Assembly: GCA_003135575.1 (NCBI GenBank)
Contig: PLCG01000094.1
Location: forward strand, 1,312 to 33,543
Length of the DNA: 32,232 nt
Direction of reading: 5' to 3'
From: Nitrososphaerota archaeon
GTDB lineage: Archaea > Thermoproteota > Nitrososphaeria > Nitrososphaerales > Gagatemarchaeaceae
In this document: one piece after another, positions 22,792 through 30,527 of the stretch
How positions within the stretch are numbered: position 1 is the first letter of the stretch
Layout: every line of letters starts with the position of its first letter
Notes under the pieces: generated by a model
Database searches by the model: none
What the model was told of the DNA's origin: nothing
Seen by the model: the letters and a program-made list of their open reading frames with translations, nothing else
Made by a program: the position numbers and the translations under genes

Positions 22792-22989
22792 CTATTTGAC
22801 GATTCCCGCTTCTTGCAGCGTCCGTCTCATCCTTGCCTCGATTGAGAACGTTACTTCTTCCGCGGTCTTAGTTCCGATGTAGAATTCCTCCTGCCACTCT
22901 ATCTGAAGCGTCCTCACGCCACCAAGGGGAATAACTCTCGCGTATCTGACGCAACCCTTCAATCGGCTATCATAACCAGGTTCCTCCAT
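22792..22989 (-). CDS. Small hypothetical protein
   Basis: 65 residues from an ATG, not recognised. It has strand-like CVRYARVIPLGGVRTLQIEW, then EEFYIGTKTAEEVTFSIEAR and a basic helix ending RMRRTLQEAGIVK. The alternating pattern suggests a small folded domain. A TTG three codons upstream is also possible. It stands alone, divergent from an empty stretch. Confidence 0.5.
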   Translation of the reverse strand: MEEPGYDSRLKGCVRYARVIPLGGVRTLQIEWQEEFYIGTKTAEEVTFSIEARMRRTLQEAGIVK

Positions 22990-22998
22990 CAATGTCAA

Positions 22999-23470
22999 GT
23001 TTCACTTGCCCGCAATTGATACATCGCAATGACGAATATAGCACTACTTTCCTCGTTTCAGCTTCTTTTCATGCAAAGCCGAGACACAGTGATGTTGAAT
23101 TCCGTACCAGAGTCTTCGATTCGCCGTCGCAAAGACCTAAGGGCAAATCCGGCCCGGGTTTTGCATGAAATCTCTGAAATTCGGTCGAAGGAGAATTATT
23201 ACTCCGACAACTCACACAGTGACCGTTGAGCCGGAATAGCCCAAGCGCCTTTGCATTAACAGCTCTTCTTGAAAGAAGGCCAAGCCATGAACTGTCCGAC
23301 CTCCCGGAATCGGACACAGAGTTCAGCTGGCGCATGACGCAATTCCTGATCTGGCCTGGAGAGCACAATCCGGCCCTCCGGCGTCAGGTCGACATGGGCA
23401 TCGGAATTAGAACAAGTGACGATGACCTCGAAATGCTTCGGACCTCATAGCAGAGAGCCGAAGTCAAAAG
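22999..23470. other. Stretch without a confident gene
   Basis: Several short frames overlap on both strands, and none has a promoter or motif. The most protein-like is on the plus strand ending at 23450 (ESDTEFSWRMTQFLIWPGEH), which could be a gene remnant. Confidence 0.5.
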
Positions 23471-24022
23471 TTAGGCGAGGCGTCCTTTGGGCTTCGTCTT
23501 GAGCGCGTTGATAATCTCTCTACAGAACGCGGGAAGGTCATCGGGAACCCTTGAGGTGATCAGATTGCCATCTCTCACGACCGCCTTGTCGACGTAGTTC
23601 CCTCCCGCATTTATCACGTCATCCTTGATTGACTTGTAGCAAGTTACCGTCTTCCCCTTCAACACCTTCGCCGACACGAGCATGGACCCGGCGTGGCATA
23701 TAGCTGCGACAATCTTACCTTCATCATTCGCGTCCTTGACAAACTTGACCATCGCTTCTGTCCTCCTCATGTAGTCTGGGGCGAATCCGCCAGGAATCAC
23801 GACTGCATCGAACTGTTTCGCCTTGGTACGCTCCGCCGCCAGGTCTGCCTTGACCTCTAGCCCGTGCTTGCTCTTGTAAGTCGCGCCGGCAATCGGTGCA
23901 ACAACGGAAACGGCGGCCCCTGCCTCCTTCAACCGTATTAGGGGATACCACAGCTCCAAGTCCTCGTACATGTTCTCTGCGAGCACAGCGACTCGCTTTC
24001 TCGCAAGCGGTGAATCCATCAT
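23471..24022 (-). CDS. DJ-1/PfpI-family protein
   Basis: 183 residues with the DJ-1/PfpI fold. Glu20 (NMYEDLELWYP), nucleophile elbow C109-H110 (AAICHAG) and GGFAPDYMRR are all in place. The family contains intracellular peptidases and glyoxalase/deglycase enzymes protecting against reactive aldehydes, and Cys-His-Glu supports activity. It lies 28 nt downstream of a regulator gene on the same strand and is probably co-transcribed. Confidence 0.9.
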   Translation of the reverse strand: MMDSPLARKRVAVLAENMYEDLELWYPLIRLKEAGAAVSVVAPIAGATYKSKHGLEVKADLAAERTKAKQFDAVVIPGGFAPDYMRRTEAMVKFVKDANDEGKIVAAICHAGSMLVSAKVLKGKTVTCYKSIKDDVINAGGNYVDKAVVRDGNLITSRVPDDLPAFCREIINALKTKPKGRLA

Positions 24023-24050
24023 CTGATTACTTGTAGAACAAATCTAAGAG

Positions 24051-25238
24051 TTAAGTATGATGCTCAAGGCCAGGCAAAGGCCTCGGTCCCTCCTCCACTA
24101 CCGGCAACATGCCATTTAGCGTGCTCAATACGGCGTTCGCGTCGAGCAGCCATTTCTTGGTAGGACCGTCAAAGAGCGAATACGCGATGACGAATCTCAT
24201 AGACTGGCTTTGATCCATGAGAAGAATCCGCAGCTTCTTTCCAAGCTTGTTGGCGAGCTTGTCGATGTACTCCAGGAACTCCGTATAGGCATAGTTGGGC
24301 AAGAAGACCTCGGCGCAGTACGCCGAACCATAGGCGTAGGCCTCACTCCAAAGGAACGGCGTCCTGTTAAGAAGCGACATCAGGTCCGCAACCTCAGCTT
24401 GAGTCCCTTTCGTCAATAGGAGTGTTAGTTCGATGTAGACATCCTTTCTTGAAATTGCCCTCTGCTGCTCGGAATCGTAATGAGTGCCTTGCCAGACAAG
24501 ACGATAACCCCTGAACAGCTGCCTGGCCTTGACATGGTCCCTGAAGTGGAACTCGAGCGCATTCAGACTCACTTTCACGCTTCCGACCATCTTTACAAAC
24601 CTCTTACCCGCATCAATGTCTAGTTCCTTTAGAATCAGCAGGTCAACCTTGTCGTACCTTTCCACACTTGATGGAGCGTTCAAGGGCAACTTCCTCTCCC
24701 TACCCGTGGTGGCCCAGCCTGAGCGCCACGTTCCCTCGGTGAAATCAAAGAACTCAGGCTTCATAGGCGGGTTTCTCATCTCCTCGAAAGCGAGAACGTC
24801 TAGTTCGGTGAATAGCCCTGCGTTCTGTAGGAACAAGTAGACAGCCGCGCATTTCTCTGCAAGTTCGCGTGGCACAGCCACGTGGATGACATATTCTCCG
24901 GTCAGCAACACGCGCGTGAAACTGTGGAGATAGCAAAGATCGCTAAGGGCGTTGAAAATCGATTTCGCGTTGACCTCGCACGCCGGATTGAGTTTCGCAA
25001 CTAGAATCAGTCTCTTGAACCCAAGCCTCGCATAGTTGGGAACAGCCTGTACTGTGATACCGCTCTTCAGGAAGAACCTGTGGTATCGATATCTGACTGT
25101 CTCCTTGAACTGACCCGTCCTTCTTGCAATCTCGTTGATGTTCGGCCCTACCTCGGCAAGGCAGCGGGCCATTTCCACTAGTTCGTCGTTGAGCTTCCGG
25201 CGCGGATGCTCCGAACCGGATTGGTCGCCTCCACTCAT
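24051..25238 (-). CDS. Archaeal tandem winged-helix transcriptional regulator
   Basis: 395 residues. An Lrp-like helix-turn-helix lies at about residues 18-55 (MARCLAEVGPNINEIARRTG, then KETVRYRYHRF). A second, similar unit lies at about 198-240 (DLLILKELDIDAGKRFVKMV, then NALEFHFRDHV). Each is followed by an alpha/beta sensor-like region, giving an internal duplication. No membrane segment is seen. The ligand and targets are unknown. Operon position suggests control of the DJ-1/PfpI gene. Confidence 0.75.
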   Translation of the reverse strand: MSGGDQSGSEHPRRKLNDELVEMARCLAEVGPNINEIARRTGQFKETVRYRYHRFFLKSGITVQAVPNYARLGFKRLILVAKLNPACEVNAKSIFNALSDLCYLHSFTRVLLTGEYVIHVAVPRELAEKCAAVYLFLQNAGLFTELDVLAFEEMRNPPMKPEFFDFTEGTWRSGWATTGRERKLPLNAPSSVERYDKVDLLILKELDIDAGKRFVKMVGSVKVSLNALEFHFRDHVKARQLFRGYRLVWQGTHYDSEQQRAISRKDVYIELTLLLTKGTQAEVADLMSLLNRTPFLWSEAYAYGSAYCAEVFLPNYAYTEFLEYIDKLANKLGKKLRILLMDQSQSMRFVIAYSLFDGPTKKWLLDANAVLSTLNGMLPVVEEGPRPLPGLEHHT

Positions 25239-25396
25239 CCTGTCATCAACCCAAACCTTTTGCCCACAACTACGTCACCTCGCCCACTATTGTCAAATTG
25301 TAGGTTCGATGCCAGCGTCTGGTCGGTACGGGAATATAGCATTACTTTCACAAAATCGGACCAATTTCGTGTAATCCCTAAAGACTAAACCGTAGG

Positions 25397-26422
25397 ATGA
25401 GTCGACAGTCTAGTGCGCTGTTGGCAAGCCCAAGTCCGCTCCGGGGTGCACTTGCCTTCCTCCAAAGGCACCCAATCGTCTGCCTCCTCCTGCTCTCGCC
25501 CGGGATCCCCGAATACCTCTCCGGGTCCAGCCCCACCAACGCCATCGTCCTGAACCCGTTCATGTTCGTCTTCCAGGTCCTCGCCAACCTCGGCCTCTAC
25601 GGCCCCGGAGTCCTGCTCGTCAGGGAGGCGATGGTCAGGTGGAAGAAGGGGTGGGCGACCGTGCTCCTGCTCGGGGCCGCGTACGGGATCCTGGAGGAGG
25701 GCATCGCCCTCAGCACGCTCTTCGACCCCAACGCGAACCCGGTCGGGAAGCTCGGGTTCTACGGGCACTTGCTCGGGGTGAGCTGGATATGGGTCGCGGG
25801 CATCCTGCCCGTCCACATGATCTTCAGCATCTCGCTCCCGATAATGCTCCTCGGGCTGGCGGTGCCCCGGACGAACGGTGAGAGCCTCCTGTCCCGGCGC
25901 GGCCTGCGCATCGCGTCGGTGGTGTTGAGCCTAGACGTGGTGGTGCTGTTCGTCGTCGTGTCGAGGGTCGGGCATTTCTGGATGGGCTGGCCCGTCTTCT
26001 TGGGGAGCATCGTCGCCATGATGGTCCTCGTCCTGGTCGCGCGTCGTGTCCCCACAAACGCCCTCCATGCTTCGAGCGAGCTGCAGAGGCTGGGGCCAAG
26101 GCGCGCCTTCGTGATGGGCGCATTCTTCTACACCTCGGTCCTCATCGCAGAGAATGTGGGAATGGGCGTGGGCCTTCCTGCGGCAGCGGATTTCGTCCTG
26201 GTCATCGCGGTGCAGGGCCTCTTCCTCGTCGCCGCGCTCCGATTCTTCGGCTCACGAAGCAACGAGAGGGTCCTCATCGCTTTTACGGCGGGACTGGCTG
26301 TGCCCATCGTGGTGTTCGGGCTTGTATCCGAGGCCTCGCTTCCTTTGACGGTCCTGCCCGACCTTGCGTTCGTCCTATTCCTCAGGATGCTCTGGAAGCG
26401 GGTACCCCTGAGCATCATCTGA
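25397..26422 (+). CDS. Polytopic membrane protein of unknown function
   Basis: 341 residues with about eight to nine hydrophobic helices, for example FMFVFQVLANLGLYGPGVLL, ASVVLSLDVVVLFVVV and FLGSIVAMMVLVLVAR. A short EEG motif (AAYGILEEGIAL) between helices is reminiscent of intramembrane proteases but other motifs are missing, so I give no function. The 3' end (LPDLAFVLFLRMLWKR) is duplicated, diverged, at 27109 beyond the wHTH/RelE-like pair. GC content is markedly high. Confidence 0.7.
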   Translation: MSRQSSALLASPSPLRGALAFLQRHPIVCLLLLSPGIPEYLSGSSPTNAIVLNPFMFVFQVLANLGLYGPGVLLVREAMVRWKKGWATVLLLGAAYGILEEGIALSTLFDPNANPVGKLGFYGHLLGVSWIWVAGILPVHMIFSISLPIMLLGLAVPRTNGESLLSRRGLRIASVVLSLDVVVLFVVVSRVGHFWMGWPVFLGSIVAMMVLVLVARRVPTNALHASSELQRLGPRRAFVMGAFFYTSVLIAENVGMGVGLPAAADFVLVIAVQGLFLVAALRFFGSRSNERVLIAFTAGLAVPIVVFGLVSEASLPLTVLPDLAFVLFLRMLWKRVPLSII

Positions 26423-26461
26423 CGGAGGCGTTCATTAGGCTCGCGGACCTCTTCCTGATGG

Positions 26462-26791
26462 TTGCGAGACTACAGCAAGTTCAAGGTGACCGTGAGAGGC
26501 GATCCGAAGTTTGCATCGTTCTTCATGGGTCTGAGCGACGGACAACTGAAGAAGGGGATAGACGATGTCCTCGACGCGCTAAAGGAGCATCCAGATTCTG
26601 GCGACCTCGTCGAACGCTCGCTATGGCCTGATGAATACAAGAAACTCGTACTCGACAACCTGTTCCGAATCGAGATCGGGAGGGAGCAGCGTATGACCTA
26701 TACGATAAGAATCGACGGCGGTAATCTGGATGTTGACGTCATCGAGTTCTTCCCGACGCACAAGGAATACGAGAGACGCTTCCACTTTTAG
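26462..26791 (+). CDS. RelE/ParE-like putative toxin (paralogue of 2688-2975)
   Basis: 109 residues. An N-terminal half with helices (GLSDGQLKKGIDDVLDALKE) is followed by strands around NLFRIEIGREQRMTYTIRID and the C-terminal THKEYERRFHF. Matches to the paralogue at 2688 include IDD, NLFR and HKEYERRF. The basic strand-rich end suits a RelE-type fold, unproven. The start is TTG. It is convergent with the wHTH gene and the stops overlap by four bases (TTAG: TAG on plus, TAA on minus). Confidence 0.65.
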   Translation: MRDYSKFKVTVRGDPKFASFFMGLSDGQLKKGIDDVLDALKEHPDSGDLVERSLWPDEYKKLVLDNLFRIEIGREQRMTYTIRIDGGNLDVDVIEFFPTHKEYERRFHF

Positions 26792-27048
26792 CGAAGCTTG
26801 ATACTTTTCTCGAACAGGTGCTTCAGCCTGGGGTTGTCTACGGCCACCCAGACGATTCTGTCATCCTTGAAGACTATCTTGTTCGAGGCCTCGAGGTAGT
26901 CCAGAATCCGCTTGAAGGTCTGGTATTCCATGCCTTTGGGAAGCGACTTCCAGAGCTCCGTCCTGGTTGGATAGTCTGACTTCTTGATCCGGTCGACTAT
27001 CTGCTTCTCCACCATTAGCACGGTGTCAAGCTTCGGCGAGTGCACCAA
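26788..27048 (-). CDS. Small winged-helix-like protein, putative antitoxin/regulator (paralogue of 2422-2691)
   Basis: 86 residues from TTG at 27048. A TATA box (TTTATATGAC, 27071-27080) covers the more distal in-frame ATG at 27075, so the start must be downstream of it. It shares LDTV.M.EK, YPTR..LWK.LP, YQTF.R.L.YLEAS and KI.F.D with its paralogue in the same order. A winged-helix DNA-binding fold is likely and the antitoxin role is inferred from the partner. Relative to the window the pair is inverted compared with 2422-2975, but the convergent layout is the same. Confidence 0.7.
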   Translation of the reverse strand: MVHSPKLDTVLMVEKQIVDRIKKSDYPTRTELWKSLPKGMEYQTFKRILDYLEASNKIVFKDDRIVWVAVDNPRLKHLFEKSIKLR

Positions 27049-27070
27049 GCAAATACTCAAAAGGCAGGTC

Positions 27071-27080
27071 GTCATATAAA
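27071..27080 (-). promoter_or_regulatory. TATA box of the wHTH gene
   Basis: TTTATATGAC on the minus strand, 25-30 nt before the preferred TTG start. It resembles the strong TATA box of the paralogous gene (ATATTTATATA at 2389). Confidence 0.65.
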
Positions 27081-27108
27081 CTTATGTAACTGGGAAATAG
27101 TGGAAGCT

Positions 27109-27183
27109 CTGCCGGATGCCGCATTCGTCCTCTTTCTCCGAATGCTTTGGAATCGGATTATTATCTTCCGTTCTTCAACTTGA
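27109..27183 (+). pseudogene. Diverged duplicate of the 3' end of the membrane-protein gene
   Basis: Bases 27109-27157 align without gaps to 26354-26402, offset 755 nt, with 36 of 49 identical. The encoded LPDAAFVLFLRMLWNR matches LPDLAFVLFLRMLWKR at 14 of 16 residues, and most base changes are silent. It then runs to a TGA at 27181-27183, overlapping the 3' end of the CDGSH gene. It has no start and is a gene tail only. Confidence 0.75.
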
Positions 27184-27886
27184 CGAACTCGACCAGCCCG
27201 TCCCTGAACTTGATGCTCGCGTGGCTCCCGTTGCAGAAGGGCTTGTTGACCGAGGCACCGCACCTGCAGATCGTCACCCGGTTTCTTATCTCGTAGGGCG
27301 TCCCGTCCTCCGACTCCAGCCGGATGCCTCCCTGGACGTAGAGAGGGCCGCTGCACCCCATCGCGGGGTCCTCGACCACGCCGATCGAGGGCTTCAGCCT
27401 GGGCTCGATCTCCTTTCCCGTCTTCTTGTCATGGAGCACCAGCCTGCCCGAGGGGCAGTGCGACTCCTCGCGTATGACCAGCTTGCGCACCTCCGGGTCG
27501 TCCGTCTGGTCCATCAACCCCCAGATCTTGCCGCCGGGGTCACAAAAACGGGCAAAGGCGCACAGGTCCTCGGCGTCGCTCAGCGTCATGGTCGCCCCGT
27601 CAAAGATGTCGGCCTGCCTCGCGAACGGCTGTCGGGTGGCGGTCTCCTTCCCGTCGAAATGGGTCCTCGAGTGCGAGCCGTCACAAAACGGCTTGGATTG
27701 CGAGCGCCCGCAGCGGCACAGCTTGTATTCCCCCTTCGTCTCGAACGTCTTCGCCCTCTTCCAGTCCCACGACAGGCCTTCGTCGTTCGGGTCGATTATC
27801 TCCATCGTGAGCGGAATCTCTCCTGACACGACGTATGGCCCGTCCTTTGACACCACGATCTTTCCTTCGGAGGGCTTGGCGCTCAA
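27161..27886 (-). CDS. Dual CDGSH iron-sulfur protein
   Basis: 241 residues with two CDGSH motifs: C57-R-C59, C68 and H72 (CRCGRSQSKPFCDGSH), and C207-R-C209, C218 and H222 (CRCGASVNKPFCNGSH). Each binds a [2Fe-2S] cluster through three Cys and one His. The middle has further Cys (C115, C144, C178) that may be structural. Long dual-CDGSH proteins are found in archaea and bacteria, and an electron-transfer or redox-sensing role is likely. It is divergent from the Rieske gene cluster across a shared AT-rich promoter. Confidence 0.9.
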   Translation of the reverse strand: MSAKPSEGKIVVSKDGPYVVSGEIPLTMEIIDPNDEGLSWDWKRAKTFETKGEYKLCRCGRSQSKPFCDGSHSRTHFDGKETATRQPFARQADIFDGATMTLSDAEDLCAFARFCDPGGKIWGLMDQTDDPEVRKLVIREESHCPSGRLVLHDKKTGKEIEPRLKPSIGVVEDPAMGCSGPLYVQGGIRLESEDGTPYEIRNRVTICRCGASVNKPFCNGSHASIKFRDGLVEFVKLKNGR

Positions 27887-27912
27887 TTTCCCACGCGAAA
27901 CAAGTAACGGGT

Positions 27913-27925
27913 GGTAATTAATACC
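27913..27925. promoter_or_regulatory. Bidirectional AT-rich promoter
   Basis: GGTAATTAATACC is nearly palindromic. It lies about 30 nt from the CDGSH start and about 20 nt from the small gene on the other side. Confidence 0.5.
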
Positions 27926-27938
27926 ATTCAGAGGCTCG

Positions 27939-28067
27939 ATGGGGGCTACTTTGCGAGAAGAAAGTAAGCAGCCGTCTCATGAGAAACTCATAAAGGCCAC
28001 CGAACTCATCGGCGAGAGGGTCATGCCGGCGATTCGCGAAAAGCTCGAAGTGGGCGTATACTCTTGA
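27939..28067 (+). CDS. 42-residue peptide coupled to the Rieske gene
   Basis: A short gene encoding a helical peptide whose second half reads ATELIGERVMPAIREKLEVG. This resembles the C-terminal helix of luciferase-like flavin monooxygenases, so it could be the tail of a lost enzyme or a functional small partner. Its TGA overlaps the TTG of the Rieske gene as TTGA, so translation is probably coupled. Confidence 0.5.
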   Translation: MGATLREESKQPSHEKLIKATELIGERVMPAIREKLEVGVYS

Positions 28068-28378
28068 CGAAGACCCCCGTAGCCAAGGTGAAAGAGATTC
28101 TCCCGGGGACCATGAAGGGGTTCGAAATCGGTCCAAACAAGCTTCTGGTCGCGAATATCGACGGGCAGTTCTTCGCCATGCGCTCGGTCTGCAACCACGT
28201 GGGCGGGCCATTGGAGAAGGGCAAGCTGGACGGGGAGGTGGTCACCTGTCCGTGGCACGGGTCAAGGTGGGACGTGAAGACCGGCAAGCTGGTCCAGTTC
28301 GCAAAACAGCTGCCTCCCGAGCCTGTCTACAAGGTCACCGTCGATGGAGACCAGATTTTCGTCGAAACCGAGGGCTGA
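28064..28378 (+). CDS. Rieske [2Fe-2S] ferredoxin
   Basis: 104 residues. The two cluster loops are C43-N-H45 (SVCNHVGGPLEKG) and C62-P-W-H65 (VVTCPWHGSRWD), spaced as in Rieske-type ferredoxins of dioxygenases and NirD. No membrane helix, so it is soluble. It probably passes electrons to an oxygenase or similar enzyme not in the window. It starts with TTG, coupled to the upstream small gene. Confidence 0.95.
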   Translation: MTKTPVAKVKEILPGTMKGFEIGPNKLLVANIDGQFFAMRSVCNHVGGPLEKGKLDGEVVTCPWHGSRWDVKTGKLVQFAKQLPPEPVYKVTVDGDQIFVETEG

Positions 28379-28389
28379 GCAGCCATGCT

Positions 28390-30333
28390 TCAATATCCCA
28401 TCTTTCGCTCGATCTCCAACCAGCGCGGGTCGGAGCGATACTTTGCGAGCCGTGGAAACAGTCTGAAGTACCCAAGGGCCCCATCATGCTCTAGGTACGC
28501 ACGCTCGAGCAGTCGATAGGCCTCGTCCTCTTCTCCCAACTCGAGCTTGACCTCGGCGAGAAGGGCGGGTGACTTGTAGAGCCCAGACTTCTCCGACTGG
28601 ACTTCGTCGACTATCTTGACCGCCTGCTCTTTTCGCCCCGCTATCGCGTAGAGCTCCGCCAGCGCCATCCTCGGATAGGAAGACGACCCTGCTCCGCCCG
28701 TTTCGGCGGCCTTCGTCATCTCTGCGATCGCCCTGTCCAATTCCCCCACCCCTTCATGCGCCCAAGCGCTCCAGAAATGTGCGGACGCGAAGCCTGGGTC
28801 CTCCTCGGCCAGCTTTTCGAACTGGTCTATCGCCTCGCGATATTTGCCCTGGAAGAAGATCCCAATCCCTATCCCCTGCTTTATGGTGCTCGAATGGGGG
28901 TCCAGCTGCAGGGCTTGCTGCTCGTGCTCGAACGCCTCCTCGAACCTTCCCAAGCCGTTCAGCAGCGTCCAATACCAATGATGGGCAGTCGCATAGCTGG
29001 GCTTGAGCGCTATCGCCCGTTTGAGCTCCCTTTCAGCCCCGCGCATGTCCCATTCGTGGTGCAGGGCGAGCGCCAGGGACGCGTGGGCCTCGGCTAGGTC
29101 ATCGTCAAGCTCGACAGCCCTCTGCGCGTAGCCCTTGCCGATCGCACCCTCGCTGTGGGACATCCATCCCCTGTCTTCCTGGATGGAGTAGCAGTCCGCG
29201 AGCCCGGAGTACGCGAGAGCGAAGTTCGGGTCCCGTTTGATTGCCTCCTCGAAGTACTTGGCGGCCTTCTTGAGCCCCTCGAACGACCGCTCGTTCCAAA
29301 GGTATCTCCCCTTCAGGTAGAGGGTGTACGCCTCGACGTCACCCGTCGCCTTCTTCTCCACCGCCTCCCTCTCCTTTGAGAGAAGGTTCACCCTGAGCGC
29401 CTGCGCTACCTGCTCGGCGATGTCTGCCTGGATCGCAAAGATGTCCGTCAGGTCCCGGTCGTAGCTCTGCGCCCAGAGGTGCCTGTCGTTCTGGCTGTCG
29501 ATGAGCTGTGTGGTGATCCTCACCTTGTTGCCCGCCTTCCTCACGCTCCCCTCGAGCACCGTCCCCGCCGAGAGCTCGCGCCCTATCTCGCCGATAGGCA
29601 GCACAGTGTCCTTGTACCTCATCACGGACGTGCGCGAGATGACGCTCAGCTCGCTTATCCTCGAGACCGTCGAGATGAGCTCGTCAGTCATCCCGTCGAC
29701 GAAATACCGGTCGTTCGGGTCGGCGCTCAAGTTCGAGAGCGGCAGTATGGCGATGCGACGGGGGTCAAGGGCCGACTCGGCAGGTTGCGCCCTCTCACCT
29801 CGTCCTTCCACCTTGTAGACCTCGACGGGGTACCGTATATTCTTCAGCTCACGGGTGCCGATCTTCACGAACCTGCAATCGACCTTCCTCTCCACCTGGT
29901 CCACCACCTGCCTGGTAACGCAGATCCCGCCTGGCTCGGCGAGGGGTTGGAGCCTGGAGGCGACGTTGACCGCATCCCCGAGGATGTCCCCCTCCGAGTG
30001 GACGACGTCCCCCACGTGTATCCCGATCCTGACCGATATCTTGTCGCCAGGTCCTTGCTTTTCGTTGAACCTCCGGACGTTCCCCTGGGCCTGGAGGGCG
30101 CACTCGACAGCCTCCACCGCGCTCGGGAACTCCACCAGGAAGCCGTCTCCCATGGTCTTGACGACCCTTCCCCGGTGGCTGTCGAAGGCACCCTGCAGGA
30201 GGCCTCTATGCTCCTCTAGCAGCCTCAGGGCCCTCCTCTCGTCGACAGAGGTCATCGAGGAGTAGCCCACCAGGTCGGTGAACATGATCGCCCCCAGTCG
30301 GCGCTCCCCCATGTCCCTCCGCTCGGCTGCCAT
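28390..30333 (-). CDS. Class III nucleotidyl cyclase-TolB-like-TPR protein (second copy)
   Basis: 647 residues with the same layout as 7840-9786. The cyclase domain has D20 (FTDLVGY), K59 and D63 (VKTMGDGF), D120, N123 and R127 (GDAVNVASR), a complete ATP-type active site. The TolB-like segment starts IAILPLSNLSADPNDRYFVD, then TPR repeats such as EHEQQALQLDPHSSTIKQG. The N-terminal two thirds are close to the other copy and the TPR part is more diverged. It could link cAMP synthesis to protein partners. The TATA box (AAGTTATAG) lies about 30 nt upstream of the ATG. Confidence 0.9.
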   Translation of the reverse strand: MAAERRDMGERRLGAIMFTDLVGYSSMTSVDERRALRLLEEHRGLLQGAFDSHRGRVVKTMGDGFLVEFPSAVEAVECALQAQGNVRRFNEKQGPGDKISVRIGIHVGDVVHSEGDILGDAVNVASRLQPLAEPGGICVTRQVVDQVERKVDCRFVKIGTRELKNIRYPVEVYKVEGRGERAQPAESALDPRRIAILPLSNLSADPNDRYFVDGMTDELISTVSRISELSVISRTSVMRYKDTVLPIGEIGRELSAGTVLEGSVRKAGNKVRITTQLIDSQNDRHLWAQSYDRDLTDIFAIQADIAEQVAQALRVNLLSKEREAVEKKATGDVEAYTLYLKGRYLWNERSFEGLKKAAKYFEEAIKRDPNFALAYSGLADCYSIQEDRGWMSHSEGAIGKGYAQRAVELDDDLAEAHASLALALHHEWDMRGAERELKRAIALKPSYATAHHWYWTLLNGLGRFEEAFEHEQQALQLDPHSSTIKQGIGIGIFFQGKYREAIDQFEKLAEEDPGFASAHFWSAWAHEGVGELDRAIAEMTKAAETGGAGSSSYPRMALAELYAIAGRKEQAVKIVDEVQSEKSGLYKSPALLAEVKLELGEEDEAYRLLERAYLEHDGALGYFRLFPRLAKYRSDPRWLEIERKMGY

Positions 30334-30359
30334 CTCTGGCTCGCTGGGGCTTGACTAGG

Positions 30360-30524
30360 CTATAACTTTGAACGGTGAAGAGACCGAGATTTTTCTTGCT
30401 TTCTGCGGGCTGCTACCCTGCGCACTTGCGCGTTCTTCTCTGCCAGGGCTAATAGGGCCTCACTTGAGGCGTCTGCGAGCGCTCGGATTTCCTTCCTCTT
30501 CACTTCGTTCAACTTCGCTCCCAT
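30360..30524 (-). CDS. Small basic protein, operon partner of the coiled-coil gene
   Basis: 54 residues, very basic: MGAKLNEVKRKEIRALADAS, then ALLALAEKNAQVRRVAARRK. It is not recognised. The ATG follows the coiled-coil gene stop by 3 nt. Its end runs into the cyclase promoter region. Confidence 0.5.
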   Translation of the reverse strand: MGAKLNEVKRKEIRALADASSEALLALAEKNAQVRRVAARRKQEKSRSLHRSKL

Positions 30525-30527
30525 GTC

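Noticed and set aside
23029..23450. Short frames on both strands as genes
   Set aside because: No promoter, motif or operon context, and they overlap one another on opposite strands.
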